The notes beneath the pieces are model-generated. The model ran no database searches, was not told where the DNA came from, and was given only the letters and a program-made list of their open reading frames with translations. Of a DNA stretch of 64,000 bases, positions 10,637 through 21,440 are shown piece by piece. The DNA comes from Trachythela sp. YZ-2020. Taxonomy: Eukaryota > Cnidaria > Anthozoa > Malacalcyonacea > Clavulariidae. The stretch is taken from the NCBI GenBank assembly GCA_016169945.1, contig JADLSH010000170.1:930001-994000 (forward strand). The letters are read 5' to 3'. Within the stretch, counting starts at the first letter, position 1, and every line of letters starts with the position of its first letter. Both the position numbers and the translations under genes were made by a program.

Positions 10637-12460
10637 GAATTAGGACTGGTTTCAGAGTTAGGATTGGTTTAGGATTAGGTTCAGGAATAGCTTTATTTTT
10701 CTATTTATTAACTTTGCCAATAACAATTACAAAAACATCCACAATTATACATTTAAGGCAGGGTGAGCGCAACAGCATGTTGGTAATTACTGCGGGCCCA
10801 TTTAGGGTGAGGATTAGTGTAGGGCTAGATTCAGGATTAGATCATTTAGGGTTAGGTTTGTGTCGGATTAGATTCAGGATTAGTTTTGGAGGCATGTTGT
10901 CCCCAGACGTTGATAAATTGACAGTTGGGGAAATGTGTTGTTGGCAAAACAACCATAATTCTCAGTGTCTCTATGTATTGTATATATGTATAAAACAACA
11001 AAACAATATTTTCTCAGATTTTGTTTTCATATTTTTAATCGCTCTTTAATTGCATATCATCTGATTTTATATATTTTTAAAAACTTTCATAATTTACTCT
11101 ATAAAGCCCAAACTTGCTGTTAACTTTCCTCTGGATAAGGATTAAGGAGAGATCACATCAAGCCAATCGAAGAGGAAGTTAGGGCAAAACTAAAACAAAT
11201 TTCAACATTGCAAATTTTATTGACAAACCGATAAGATTTAAAATGTGATGTTCATCCATATCTAAGAAGGTTCATCGAGGTTCATCTTTTCATGTTATAT
11301 AGTATAGGTAGTGTAGTATATTTGATCAATGGATAGGAATAGACATTTCCTGAATTTGTCGTCTGGCGATGAAAACTACCTTATTAACAATAGACGACAA
11401 CATCTGCTTTGATTTCAAGCTATTCTTTTGTGTGCACTCCAGCAAATTCGGGAAATTCTATCTAATGACCAACATTTTATTTTATTTAACAAAAATATAC
11501 ATGCACCCCTCCCCACATGATCCCCCAACCACCCCTCACAACTCAATTGGACATATAAATAAGAAGTCGGTTACATCGTCCAGTTCGATCAGTTAATTCA
11601 CTTAAATACTTAATACAAAGTAGTACTCTATTAATAGACAGCGATTATGTCTGCTGTAATATAGATGCATGCAGCATGCACATAATAGTTGAATTATTAA
11701 TTAAATCAATGACAACAAACTGCCCTGATAGTCTTTGAGCGACATTTTGAGCAGATAGTTTTATATGTTCGTATCCGGTCGCTATCAAACGTAGTATCTA
11801 GAAGTTCCATATAATAAGTATAAAGAGCTTTCTTGAAACATACAATGGAAGTACATGCTTTTATGATGGAGCTGGTCTTAGTTGTCAACACTAAGAGATG
11901 TTCGTTCTTGTTTGTGAGTGACAAACTACAGGCATTTCAAAAATCATGTCCACTTATAGGCACAGTGTCTAATGCCAGACAATTGTACATGTCAAGGGAG
12001 GACTTCAAGAGTTGTACATACTGTAGTTGCATGTTTGTTGAACTGTTAACAAAACTATCTGCCAATATGGCCTGTTAACCATTTAACATGCAGTGTTGCA
12101 GATAGCTTTGTTTAATGTGTTTGTTAACTCGTTAACGTTCAAAAGACCCTTATTCTAACATAGTAAAATAATCTGGCATTAGATAGACTAAAATGCTAAA
12201 GTAGAGCGTATGGGGGATTGGACTAGTGTGTGTTAAAGGACAGAGTCAATCAATCAATGGTTTGCAAACAATTGCCAAACAATCAAAGTTGAAGTATAAT
12301 TATCATACTTATCATAGCAATCATATACATGTACCAACTTCAGATCACTTGATGCACATTTCAGAATGTGCAGGACTAGAAGAGGCCAAGGACTGGAGCA
12401 GTCTGCAGACCTTAAAAAACTGATAAATAGCAACAGGTCATTAGTCATAAACAAATACAA
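10637..12460. other. Non-coding stretch with degenerate TTAGG-like repeats
   Basis: From 10637 to about 10890 the sequence repeats variants of GGATTAGGTTCAGGATTAG, a degenerate TTAGGG-like composition. The remainder is AT-rich. A short minus-strand frame at 11706-11924 contains a CSKC pair and the segment DSDRIRTYKTICSKCRSK that could be part of a zinc-binding exon, but I cannot place it. No other gene is seen. Confidence 0.4.
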
Positions 12461-12700
12461 GGTGCGATAGAGCACTCGCCTTTCACCTCAGAGTCATCAG
12501 GGTTTGTTTTCCAGCAGCAGACCTTCAACTTTCGCAAATGTGTAAGTCAGCACTCTACCGAAAGTCGGGGGTTGCCACCGGACATTCCGGTTTCGTCCTA
12601 CAAGGCAAGTTGGCTGGGTGGGGTAGGATACATCAATAATATCATAATGGTGGTAAAGATAGACTAGGTATATAATAATAAAAGTGTTATAATACCTGAT
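12461..12700 (+). mobile_element. tRNA-derived SINE copy 1 (diverged)
   Basis: The head contains a box-A-like GGTGCGATAGAGCACTCG and a weak box B (GGGTTTG). The body shares with the copies at 17265 and 33571 the blocks AAGTCAGCACTCTACCGAAA, CGGACATTCCGGTTTCGTCC and TGGCTGGGTGGGGTAGGATA. Its box B is damaged, so it is older or less intact than the other two. Confidence 0.7.
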
Positions 12701-12808
12701 GTAAAGAGCATTTGATCATATGACACATAACTTTGAACTACAGAAATCTTAAGCAATCATTTAGTTATATATCTAATACATAATAATGAAAGAAACGCAA
12801 ACCATTTT

Positions 12809-14752
12809 TTAGCGTTTACCACTAGATTTGAAAGTTTTTTTGCAATCAATTGAACCACTGATCACGGTCTTACCTTGCAGGACACTATTTTCAATTTCTT
12901 GTCTAAGTGGATGACTGCAAAAATGACATTTGTTAGCAGAGGCAAGTTTGGGTAGCCCACAGTAACATACAGTGCTATCTGTAAATACTTTCTCAGGTAT
13001 ATAAGTGGCTTTGTTGTTAACAGTGTTGGATATATTGAGACCTCTCGAGCGAAGCCAAATCAGTGTAACATACTCGTGCCGAAATACTTGTTGCCATCTA
13101 CACTGATAAAGTGTGTTTTTGGCGTACTTGGCAATAAAGACATGTTTGGCTTCCCTACCCTCCATGGAATTAAGCCCTAGACCCATACCATACCTTGTCT
13201 TCATTTCAGCAATATGATGTGGCACAACATTGCCAAGGGTCCATACCGTGGGGTTCACATTGAGGAAAATGCAATGAGCTTTGTAGTAATCTGAACAAAG
13301 CTGCTTTACCTTAGTGATGTCTTCATCGCAAATTGACACACGTGTAAAAATGGAGACGCTATTCCTTAAACAAAGACAGATATAAGCAAGTACATGTAAA
13401 ATTAGTTCCTCCCGTGTTCCTTTTGCAACATCATTCTTTACAGAAGAAATCAAAAACATGAAATTCTGCAGAAATAACCTTGAATCTTTACCAGTGAAAC
13501 GGTAATCAAATTCCTTTCCGTCGCCTTTGGTTTCATTAAACCATCTGACAACTTGTTTTGCTAATCTTGTGAGATTGCACTTACATTTCAATGTCTTGAT
13601 ATACAAACCAAAAGGGGAACTTGCCGATACCTGCGAAAAAGAATTAATGCTTTCTAGATGGAAAATATAAATAATTTCATTCAATAAATAACGGTGGGCC
13701 AAAGCACAGGCATTATTCTTCAAATGCAGAGGATCAACATGGGCTTGATTTATTAGCTTGCCAACTAAAGGCACAAACTCTTGACGACTAGATTTCTGCG
13801 CTATAAATGAGGTGATTTTGTTGCGCTTTGTGGATGGTTTGATACTTTGCTTGTCAACCTTCTTCTTCAGTACATCAACAGCTTTTGCGACAGCCAACCT
13901 TTCCCTGTACTTCCAGGGTCTCCAAGTATTGTCAGATTTCTCTTCACCAAAGCTTCCACTAGTGTTTTTGCAATCATCAAGAGAAACATTAGCAAAAGTG
14001 GAAAAATATTTTGCACTGTTGGAAAGTTCCCCTGCAAGGTATGCTAGCATCTTCATATCATTTGGCAACTCCGCTATACAAAATTTTACATTTATCACAG
14101 TGCCATTAACGGGAAATACCTGTTCTTGAATTTCTGCAATCTCTACCATTAACTTCTGGATAAATCTACTGACTGGAATACAACTCTCAACTTTGGTGCA
14201 GTTAGCACCAAACAACAAATAATTCTCATTGCTGCTTAAGACACCTTTCCCGAGATTTAAAAAACTCACTAACCAAGTACATGCTGTATCATATTTACCA
14301 AATGGCGCACCATCTCCACCTAAAGCAACATAAAATTTACTGGCCTCATCAAACCAAACTAGGTCAGCTGGTCTGAATACTAGGTAAAATTCAGCCAGCA
14401 TAATTAGTAGTTCCTTGAGACTTCTATAGCAGCCTTGTATCTTATCACCTTCTCGAAGGCCATCGCATAATGTATCATAGGTACTATAAATAGTGCCAAT
14501 ATTTATGCTCTTAACAAAGGGCATCAACTTATTGTAAGGCACAAGCAATGGGATAGGGCAGCTGTTTACAGCAATGCGCTTTCCATATTTCTTCTTATCA
14601 TTTTTTAATTTTTGAAAGGATACATCCCTGTACACTTGACGATACTTCCTCTTTCCCATAATGCCCCCACCATAATATACAGCAACACTTCTTAGCATGT
14701 TTTCCTCTGAACCTTCAAAGTCTTTAAGACATGCTTTGTAAAGCTGTGGCAA
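12809..14752 (-). CDS. Long ORF of an uncharacterised, probably mobile-element-linked family
   Basis: 647 codons are open without a break, the longest coding stretch in the window. I recognise the family only as an unnamed one recurrent in cnidarian genomes; I cannot give a function. Visible features are GKRKYRQVYRD near residue 35, ALGGDGAPFGKYDTACTWL at 143-161, LLFGANCTK near 180, AELPNDMKMLAYLAGELSNS at 227-246, DPLHLKNN near 340, RFTGKDSRLFLQNF at 418-431, YGMGLGLNSMEGREAKH at 521-537, and a C-terminal zinc-ribbon-like pair CYCG..CHFC at 596-612. The conserved acidic residues D147, D232 and E531 are spaced as in some DDE-type nucleases, but that is inference. The frame begins without ATG (first codon TTG) because it continues upstream across a stop at 14762-14764. 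The intactness contrasts with all neighbours. Confidence 0.72.
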   Translation of the reverse strand: MPQLYKACLKDFEGSEENMLRSVAVYYGGGIMGKRKYRQVYRDVSFQKLKNDKKKYGKRIAVNSCPIPLLVPYNKLMPFVKSINIGTIYSTYDTLCDGLREGDKIQGCYRSLKELLIMLAEFYLVFRPADLVWFDEASKFYVALGGDGAPFGKYDTACTWLVSFLNLGKGVLSSNENYLLFGANCTKVESCIPVSRFIQKLMVEIAEIQEQVFPVNGTVINVKFCIAELPNDMKMLAYLAGELSNSAKYFSTFANVSLDDCKNTSGSFGEEKSDNTWRPWKYRERLAVAKAVDVLKKKVDKQSIKPSTKRNKITSFIAQKSSRQEFVPLVGKLINQAHVDPLHLKNNACALAHRYLLNEIIYIFHLESINSFSQVSASSPFGLYIKTLKCKCNLTRLAKQVVRWFNETKGDGKEFDYRFTGKDSRLFLQNFMFLISSVKNDVAKGTREELILHVLAYICLCLRNSVSIFTRVSICDEDITKVKQLCSDYYKAHCIFLNVNPTVWTLGNVVPHHIAEMKTRYGMGLGLNSMEGREAKHVFIAKYAKNTLYQCRWQQVFRHEYVTLIWLRSRGLNISNTVNNKATYIPEKVFTDSTVCYCGLPKLASANKCHFCSHPLRQEIENSVLQGKTVISGSIDCKKTFKSSGKR

Positions 14753-14761
14753 AACAGAATT

Positions 14762-15085
14762 TTAAAATTTATCTGAAGTAGAAAGAACCTCGACCAATGT
14801 TGCTTTACTACATTTGGCAATAACTGTATCAAGCAAACCAACCTCTGCTGATTTACCCCCTGCCCCCACACCATGTATTTCTAATGCAGCGTGGTATGTT
14901 TCCTCCCTACGAGACCTAGCTACCTTCTCACTTATCTGTAGTTTGCTATTTTTAAAAGTTGTTGGCATTTTACTTCTATTCTCTAAGGATCTAGCCGACA
15001 AATACTTTCCTTTCTTCCTAGCTGGCTCTGCAAGATCACTTCCTATGTCCTTCAACTGTTCTATGTCCTGCAGGGTTTTCTCTAT
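14762..15085 (-). CDS. 5' in-frame part of the 12809 gene
   Basis: The same reading frame continues upstream of the single TAA at 14762-14764: LKDIGSDLAEPARKKGKY, RSRREETYHAALEIHG, then VGLLDTVIAKCSKATLVEVL. This basic, Arg-rich segment followed by a short helical part appears to be the N-terminal portion of the same protein, as the frame is identical and the spacing is only 12 bases. Two readings are possible: a nonsense mutation, or an intron ending at TTTTGCCACAG/C (acceptor at 14749). A possible acceptor (CAATAG) lies at about 15090, beyond which coding is unclear. Confidence 0.55.
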   Translation of the reverse strand: MEKTLQDIEQLKDIGSDLAEPARKKGKYLSARSLENRSKMPTTFKNSKLQISEKVARSRREETYHAALEIHGVGAGGKSAEVGLLDTVIAKCSKATLVEVLSTSDKF

Positions 15086-15176
15086 CTATTGAATCAATGT
15101 AGACAGAAAGTGAAAAATATCTTCATTTATTCATGCAAAATAGTCCAAATAATTTCAATGACAGCAGCTTTATTTA

Positions 15177-15404
15177 GGGCCTGTTTATATGATCCTGTCT
15201 AGGCGGGACGGGACGTTTTCATCCCACCTAGCCGGGACTATTTACGCGTGCTCCTGGCTAAGCGGGATCCCGGCAACAGACGCCGGGATATTGTCTAGGC
15301 GGGATAGAAGCGGGATCATATAAACACTCAATAGAGTTTCTATTATAAGCAGGGGTCTCTGCAACTGTCCTGTCCCGCCTAGCCGGGATCATATAAACAG
15401 GCCC
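15177..15404. mobile_element. MITE with TTA target duplication
   Basis: A 228 bp element with inverted ends GGGCCTGTTTATATGATCC and its complement, flanked by TTA at 15174-15176 and 15405-15407. Internal repeats of GTCTAGGCGGGA and CTAGCCGGGA make it largely self-complementary. Ends and TTA duplication fit a Harbinger-type MITE. A related single end (CATATAAACAGCCCC) occurs at about 44978. Confidence 0.75.
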
Positions 15405-15589
15405 TTAAAGAACTCCTAGTACACTAATCAACCTTTGCTTAGTTTATATCATAACATAAACAGTGATTCGGTACAATTTAAGTGATGAATGATAAAGCTA
15501 TGATTTGCATGCACGAATTAGAAATGTCATAAAATTTTGTTAAAACCTCAGTATACGAAAATAATTAAAAACTTGCAGGAAAACTAACC

Positions 15590-16068
15590 TTACAGTCCAG
15601 TCTTTTTTCCTTCGTTTTTTAAATTTCGTAAACAACTTTTCTTCTCGGTAATAGCTTGATTCCCGGCGTCGATTTTTTCGTGCAGAAGTTTGGCTTCCTA
15701 TCGAGCTTTCATCATTGTGCCAACGTCGAAGCGCTGTCTCTTATCAGACATGCCTGACACGCTCAAAAAACCGACCAAATTTACCAACAAAAACACAACA
15801 AACTAAAAAACATACGATTGTGATATGATTACCGAAGCACATTTTGAAACTATGTACACAGCAAACAAAGTTATACAGACAGAGAAAAAACAAGCCTCAA
15901 AATAGTATATACTCACCAAATTACGATTAAATACCACTTTTTCTAAAACCTCCAACACTAAAATACCCGTAAAAACTCTTCTACTTGAGCGATTTTTCTC
16001 CCACCGCGTGCTTCGTTTAATAACTTTAGTTTACCTTGTAATTTCTTGTTCGCTGTCGCTAAATCCAT
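15590..16068 (-). other. Possible 5' exons of the 12809 gene
   Basis: Two short minus-strand starts lie upstream of the long ORF. One begins at ATG about 15751 (MSDKRQRFDVGTMMKA, with an in-frame TAG soon after, then KLLHEKIDAGNQAITEKK) and ends near a GTAAGG donor at about 15592. The other begins at ATG 16068 (MDLATANKKLQGKLKLLNEA) and runs about 36 codons. Both are charged and helical. A phase-compatible join to the exon at 15085 was not found, so these are only candidates. Confidence 0.25.
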
Positions 16069-16489
16069 GTTTACTTCTGTGTTGATATTTCGCTGTTTTT
16101 CGCTTGTTTCTCACCAATAACTCAGTTTAGGATAGCTTTTAAGGCATCCTGCCAGGGTCGCCACTTTTGTTGTGAATTGATCACACAACAACCTCTTCAC
16201 ACACTCACAATAATAGTTTTGTCTAAGTTTAATAATAAAAAGTCGTTCTCACAAAATCTCGCTCGGTCACATATTCTCTTCGTCATACGCTTGGAAAATC
16301 CCAAAGATCTTCCGACCACATCCTTTCTGTTCGGTAATTACCGACACCTGGAGATGATTTGTAGACAATAGTACTGAATCAGTAGTTTTGCCGATTCTTT
16401 CAAAATGGCATTGTTTGAAATCGTCACATGGTGAACAAGGTCAGTTTTCTATCCTTAGTTTAGTATGTTTAGCAGAAGATTCAAGGCAC

Positions 16490-16588
16490 ACAATTGGTAT
16501 TAGGTGTAAAGAACATATAAATCGACTAATTTCTTTTTTTTTACAATTGGTATTAGGTGTAAAGAACATATAAATCGACTAATTTCTT
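16490..16588. repeat. 46 bp direct tandem duplication
   Basis: The block ACAATTGGTATTAGGTGTAA onward to CTAATTTCTT occurs at 16490-16535 and again at 16543-16588, separated by a T run. It is a local slippage or repair duplication. Confidence 0.9.
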
Positions 16589-16625
16589 GTTGGAAGCATG
16601 ATATATTGTCGGAAAGAAGCATTAA

Positions 16626-18110
16626 TTCCTTTGGGACTTTTGAAGTCCTGCTGGGCTTTATTGGCCCCTTAACTTAAATTTTGGTAGGTATAAAATGTTG
16701 CAATATATATTAATTTTTGATATTGTTCTTTAGCTTTGATGTTCTTAATTAAATGAAACGTAGCAGAAAGTTAGATATTGATGAGGTTTTTGAAATTTGG
16801 GAAATTATATCTTCTGAGGATGAATATATTCCTTCGGATCATGATGTGCCGGTGTAGGTCATATTGCTGAAACACCTGATGATGTTGTACAAACAGACTG
16901 TGTTGTTGCCTCGGAACCTTCCAGGAGCAAAGCCTCTAAACCGACCAAACGGCAAGCATCGAAGAGAAAAAAAAAGTGTTGATACAAAGGGGATGGCTAT
17001 TGTTAATCAAGTAAAATCAATTCAAAGTTTTATGTTGGAGAATGGTTTGACTATACCACTTTCACCAGAGCTGGTGAAGCAAGTACAGAATTATCTTCTG
17101 GAAAGTGACTCAGGAAGTGAAAAACTTACTGTTGCAAAGGTCCACCAATTATCTGAGATTGCAAGCCGACAGTGGGCAAAGGAAGAAAAGTTATTTGACT
17201 TTCCTGAAGGTAAGTAGAGATATTTGTAATCTTTCAATATTGACATAGTGTCAATACTGGCTTAGGGGCTTCGGTGGCGCAATCGTCAGAGCATGTGCCT
17301 TTCATGTCAGATATTGTGGGGTCAAGTCCCATTGGGGACGACTTATGATAGCTATGTGAAAAGAGTTAGTCAACGCTCTGCCGAAAGTCGTGGATTTTCT
17401 CTGGGTACTCCGGTTTCCTCCCACAGGGAATGTTGACAGGGTGGGTTGGGTTTAACCCCTAACTGCCTTCCATCGTAGCTGTGCTCTGTGATGGCAAGCA
17501 AAAGGTGGCTGCCATATGCACCCTAGAAAGCCTTCGACTTGGTCATGTTGAGCTGTGTCCTTCGCAATTCAACTTAGCTCTCAGCTGCAATTAAGGATAA
17601 TAAGCCCCTACTTGCTTGCTTGCGTGCGTGCGTGCGTGCGTGCACATTGGCTTTGTTTTAGGGCCAGTTAAGGAACACTTCACCAATTACTCTACATCAG
17701 CTGATATATTTCTTCAGTATTTTGACATGCCCATAATTGATCACATCTTATTACAGTCAAATTTGTATATCAATCAGAAGAATCTTTCTATCTCACCTAT
17801 AACTAGAAATGAATTTCTAGTTATGTTTTTCTTGGAATAAATATGGTGATGTCTTACCATTAATTACCCTCATGGACAGATTATTGGAAAGGTGATGAAG
17901 ACTTGAGTGTCCCTCTTATATCCTCAACAATGACTCGGAATAGATTTGCTCAAATCCTTAGCAACTTGCATGTAAATGACATTTTGAACAAGCTATTGGC
18001 ATAACAAAGCCTATTTCCCTATATATATATATCCTTATTTGTTGTTTTTAAACATTTATTCATTTTTAATGAAGCGATAGTAAAAACCCAGCGGGACTTT
18101 AAAGTCCCAA
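16626..18110 (+). pseudogene. piggyBac transposase remnant with terminal inverted repeats
   Basis: Coding starts at ATG 16753 (MKRSRKLDIDEVFEIWE, then SSEDEYIPSDHD), the acidic N-terminus typical of piggyBac transposases, and continues after a frameshift as PSRSKASKPTKRQASKRKKK. After a donor near 17212 (GAAG/GTAAGT) and the SINE at 17265, the DDE_Tnp_1_7 domain resumes at about 17655: FTNYSTSADIFLQYFD, LQSNLYINQKNLSISPITRN, GINMVM, DYWKGDEDLSVPLIS, STMTRNRFAQILSNLHVND. It is cut off near 17990, so the catalytic Asp residues are absent. Inverted ends TTGGGACTTTTGAAGTCCTG (16631) and its near complement ending 18110 frame the remnant, and a TTAA lies at 16622-16625 on the left only. Confidence 0.78.
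17265..17600 (+). mobile_element. tRNA-derived SINE copy 2
   Basis: The head GGGGCTTCGGTGGCGCAATC carries box A (TGGCGCAATCGTCAGAGC) and a box-B-like GGGTCAAGTCC. The body has GTCAACGCTCTGCCGAAAGT, CTCCGGTTTCCTCCCACAGG and GGGTGGGTTGGG, shared with the copy at 33571. It sits in the intron-like gap of the piggyBac remnant. The 3' part (17460-17600) differs from copy 3 and may be a different tail. A (TGCG)n run follows at 17620. Confidence 0.82.
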
Positions 18111-18370
18111 TTCTCAAAAAAAAAGTAAATGGATTTTTAATCTATTGATATTTGTGGTCTTGGTAAATATTTTTAAAGTCTGAAGAAAATAATCACTGTC
18201 TGGTAAACAAAGGGATATACGTAAGTCTGAACATTGCCCATAGTATTCTATTTCCCAACACTCGCATTCTAGCTCAGTTGATTAGGTATGGGAAATATTA
18301 GTCAGCGGGAGTTCATTGCTTCACTTTCTTCCAGACCTCCTGGCTACACGTCGCCTTCCAATGTCCCTTT

Positions 18371-18432
18371 TACCCTCCCCCTAACTAACCCCAAACCTAA
18401 CCCAAACCTTAACCCTAACCCAAACCTCCCAA
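18371..18432. repeat. Degenerate CCCTAA-like block
   Basis: Repeats of CCAAACCTAACCC and AACCCTAACCC resemble degenerate metazoan telomere sequence on the CA-rich strand, about 60 bp. It could be an interstitial telomere-like tract or simply low-complexity DNA. Confidence 0.6.
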
Positions 18433-18492
18433 ACCTTCTAATGTCACATGCAGAAATAAAATCAAGGCAAAACAAACAATCAGATTACCTAG

Positions 18493-19679
18493 CTAGGTGG
18501 AAGTGTTAAATACAGGAAAAGCGCAGACAAACTGTTTTAATTGATTTAGTTGTTCCCAATTTGGCGTAGCCTCCATACTTGCACCAGACGCTAATCGAGC
18601 TGATGCCCCCATTGGATTGAGCACCTTCACGAGCTGAAGATAATGGAAAGCAGTGTGGCGACGATTCCATCCCACGTGGTCCATAATCTCGGACAATTCA
18701 GCGCCGGTTAATGCCAGGGTAATCGCACAACCGGCCCTAAATCCATGCACAGTTTCCCCATTGTCCGCCTCCATTGCCGTCAAATACTGCTTCAAGCGTG
18801 CTTCTGCTGCGGATGATGTGAAAGGCGCATTCTTGATGCCACCATTGGGTGCGGTAGGACGAAATAAATACCCCGCCGTGAGATCAACCCCCATTCCTTG
18901 CGCGAGTGCCACATATTTCTCAATGGCCGCCACTGGACAGATGGTAAGATTAGGTTATGGTCACCATCTTGAAGAGTCTTACCCCAGACATGGTTGAATA
19001 ACAGGCCATCATCGTTAGGGAAACGTAGTATTTCAGGCACCTTAACTTGTCCCATGTCTCCTGGACAGGCGGACCAACTTATCAATGAGAAACGGAGTCG
19101 CCTGTTTTGGAGTAACCCGAGCTTGAAGTTGCTCAGCGGTCAGTATCCGCAGATAATCTCTAACCGTCTGATCAGCAGCGGGATTACCCAAGCCCAAGCG
19201 CTTATCCCATGCGCCATCATGACCGAGTGCTGAGAAAATAGACAGCAACTTGCCTATGTACGAATCGACTGTTTTGAAAGACAAACGCATTGGACAATCA
19301 CACTTGTGGACCCCATGTTGTCCTAGAAAAAGGCAACCATTTTCATGAACTTGTGTTTTACCATTCTTATCCTTAAACACCAAAAACCTGGTCAAATCTC
19401 TTGGGGTTGCGGTTAACAAACCTGGGTTTCCTGGTAATGCAGACAAGAAGCACTCTAGTTCCTTCTGCAAAGAATATTTTGTTGTACATAACTTGTGGCT
19501 TGATCGAACATCGACAATTGGTGGAGACGGTTATCAATACTCGCCAAATCTACATCAGCAGCGACACTTGATGGTTGACAAAGTACTAGTCGCCTCTGAT
19601 ATCCACACCGTTGGCAAAAACGGAAATCATAATCATTCGCATAACCACAGCCCGGGCATCGGACCGATGGCACATACAA
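18493..19679 (-). pseudogene. DIRS tyrosine recombinase, broken
   Basis: It starts with a zinc-ribbon-like block (CPGCGYANDYDFRFCQRCGY at 19660-19600), followed after a one-base shift near 19470 by the SAM-like N-domain: ELECFLSALPGNPG, TATPRDLTRFLVFKD, DCPMRLSFKTVDSYIGKL, LGLGNPAADQTVRDYL, LTAEQLQARVTPKQA. The catalytic domain follows: GQVKVPEILRFPNDDGLLFN, then HGFRAGCAITLALTG (HxxR), IMDHVGW and the nucleophile region AFHYLQL. Between KLVRLS and GQVK about 30 residues expected in the family, including the first catalytic Arg (TGDRASD-type motif), appear to be missing, so recombination would be abolished even without the frameshifts. Confidence 0.8.
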
Positions 19680-19838
19680 CTTGGCAATCGGGGCACACTG
19701 CTAAAATCAAATAACAAACAACAAACAACACAGGGATGCAATGTATGATAATAAATATTTAATGAACCACATGTTGAAACAAATTCATAACGACATATCA
19801 GGAATTAAATTACAAAATATCGCCGTCACATATAATAA

Positions 19839-21440
19839 TTACACTAAAGTAAAGTCTAATGCAAAGACCCTGAAGTCAGCAGGAAGTCCCAAATGTGGTT
19901 TCCAACCCCCACGACTTGGAACACGTAGCCTACCTTGGTCTCCACACTGAGCTACCTTTAACGATAAAATGGCATGTTCATGCAATAAGGCCACCAATAC
20001 CTCCGAGGATAGACATCCCAAGCGACAAAAGTACATGTTTTCCCGTATGTCTTCAAAAATCGCAAAACGGGGCCTACCATCGGTGAGGGGGGAAATACGT
20101 ATGGACGGAATAACCATATGTCGCCTCGAGACAAATCCTGAGCTAACACATTTACCCCTGCTGAACCAGGGGATGGCCACGGTGTAAAATGTGGTAAGGG
20201 TTGCCATTCAAATCGCGCATGACGTTTGATTCCAGAGCCATCAGGTTGCACGTATGTCCAGTCGGACCCCCAAATCGCTGTTGCACCAAATTCCACAATT
20301 CTTCATCCAAGTGACAATCTGAAGCCGACAATCGGTGAGACGGAGTGTCCGCCGGATTATCGTTACTGGAAACATGGGCCACCCGAAGATATACATTCAA
20401 CGTTACGGTAGCAAAGAACAAACTCTTAATCGCCAGATTCAGGGAGGAACTGCGACCACCTTTATTATTCCATGCATACACGACTGCCTGGTTATCCACC
20501 ATGGCATCCACTTGCGCATTCTCAATGACATTCTTAAACGAAAACAATACTTTCTCCAACGCGGTTGCCTCTTTTACAGAGATGTCCAACGATTGTTCGT
20601 CCTGCGACCAATAATCAGAAACTTCTTGTTGAACCGGCGAGGTGATATAGCCACCCCAACCAACAGCTGATGGCGTCTGATGCAACTATCATCTGAATAT
20701 GGCGTTCTTCTTTCCAGGGTAAACGCTGCCGCCAGGTATTGAGAAATGACCAGTGGGCAATCTCCTCTCTCAAAGGACCATGCAAAGGAATGAGCTTACC
20801 CGTCCTTTTGGCCATTGAGATAGCGGCATTCATTTCATGGGTAAACAAGATAGCTGCAGGTATGGCCAGAGAGAATGACACACACTTCCCCACCAATTTC
20901 TGAAGGGTTTTAATAGTAGTTTTCTTTCCTTTCAAGATATCTGCCACCAGAGTGAGAAACTTCACTTGTTTGTCCGGGATCATCTCGAAGATTTCCTCAA
21001 TGGAATTCACCAAGAACCCGAGATATGGCACTATCTGGCGGGGCACCAAAATGGATTCATCAAAATGACGTCGGTCATCAGATTCCAGACTTGTGTATGC
21101 CCCCTGACTCAACGAAACTCGTAGTTCACCGTTGTGCCGATCATCAATATATAACGAGCAGGGAACACGAATCGACCGAAGATAACTGGACACCACCAGG
21201 CCAGTGGTGTGATAAACGTAAGGTGACGTTTTCCAAGGGTATTATAGAGGAAGACCCATCCACCCCATTGAATGCCAAAAAATTGACGACTCTGTTGATC
21301 CAGCAAGATATGATCATAACCAGACTTATCATCCAAGACAGTCTGGTACGAATGATACTCAAAACCGTGCATCATAGCATACTCGAGGCTTAATTGGTTC
21401 TACCGTTAATGGGAGGATTAAGTGGGGCATCTTCACTTGG
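19839..21440 (-). pseudogene. DIRS reverse transcriptase and RNase H, broken
   Basis: From the 5' side: VEPIKPRVCYDARF (about 21400), then a gap of missing residues, DDKSGYDHILLDQQSRQFFG, IQWGGWVFLYNTL, the active-site box CSLYIDDRH (YIDD) at about 21150, YLGFLVNS, TLQKLVGKCVSFSLAIPAA, then RNase H at 20690-20300: ISVKEATALEKVLF, AMVDNQAVVYAWNNKGGRS, VSSNDNPADTPSHR. The C-terminal part (20300-19840) has GVNVLAQDLSRGDIWLF and VFPPSPMVGPVLRFLKTYG. There are frameshifts at several points. The RT motifs match DIRS-type polymerases and not LINE or LTR ones. Confidence 0.8.

Noticed and set aside
12809..14752. Assigning the long ORF to a named transposase superfamily
   Set aside because: No diagnostic motif of hAT, Kolobok, RAG1/Transib or Zisupton could be confirmed by eye, so no name is given.
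18371..18432. True telomere end
   Set aside because: Only about 60 bp of degenerate repeats with unrelated sequence on both sides.
18653..20670. Plus-strand open frames opposite the DIRS element
   Set aside because: They are shadows of the minus-strand recombinase and RT/RNase H frames.
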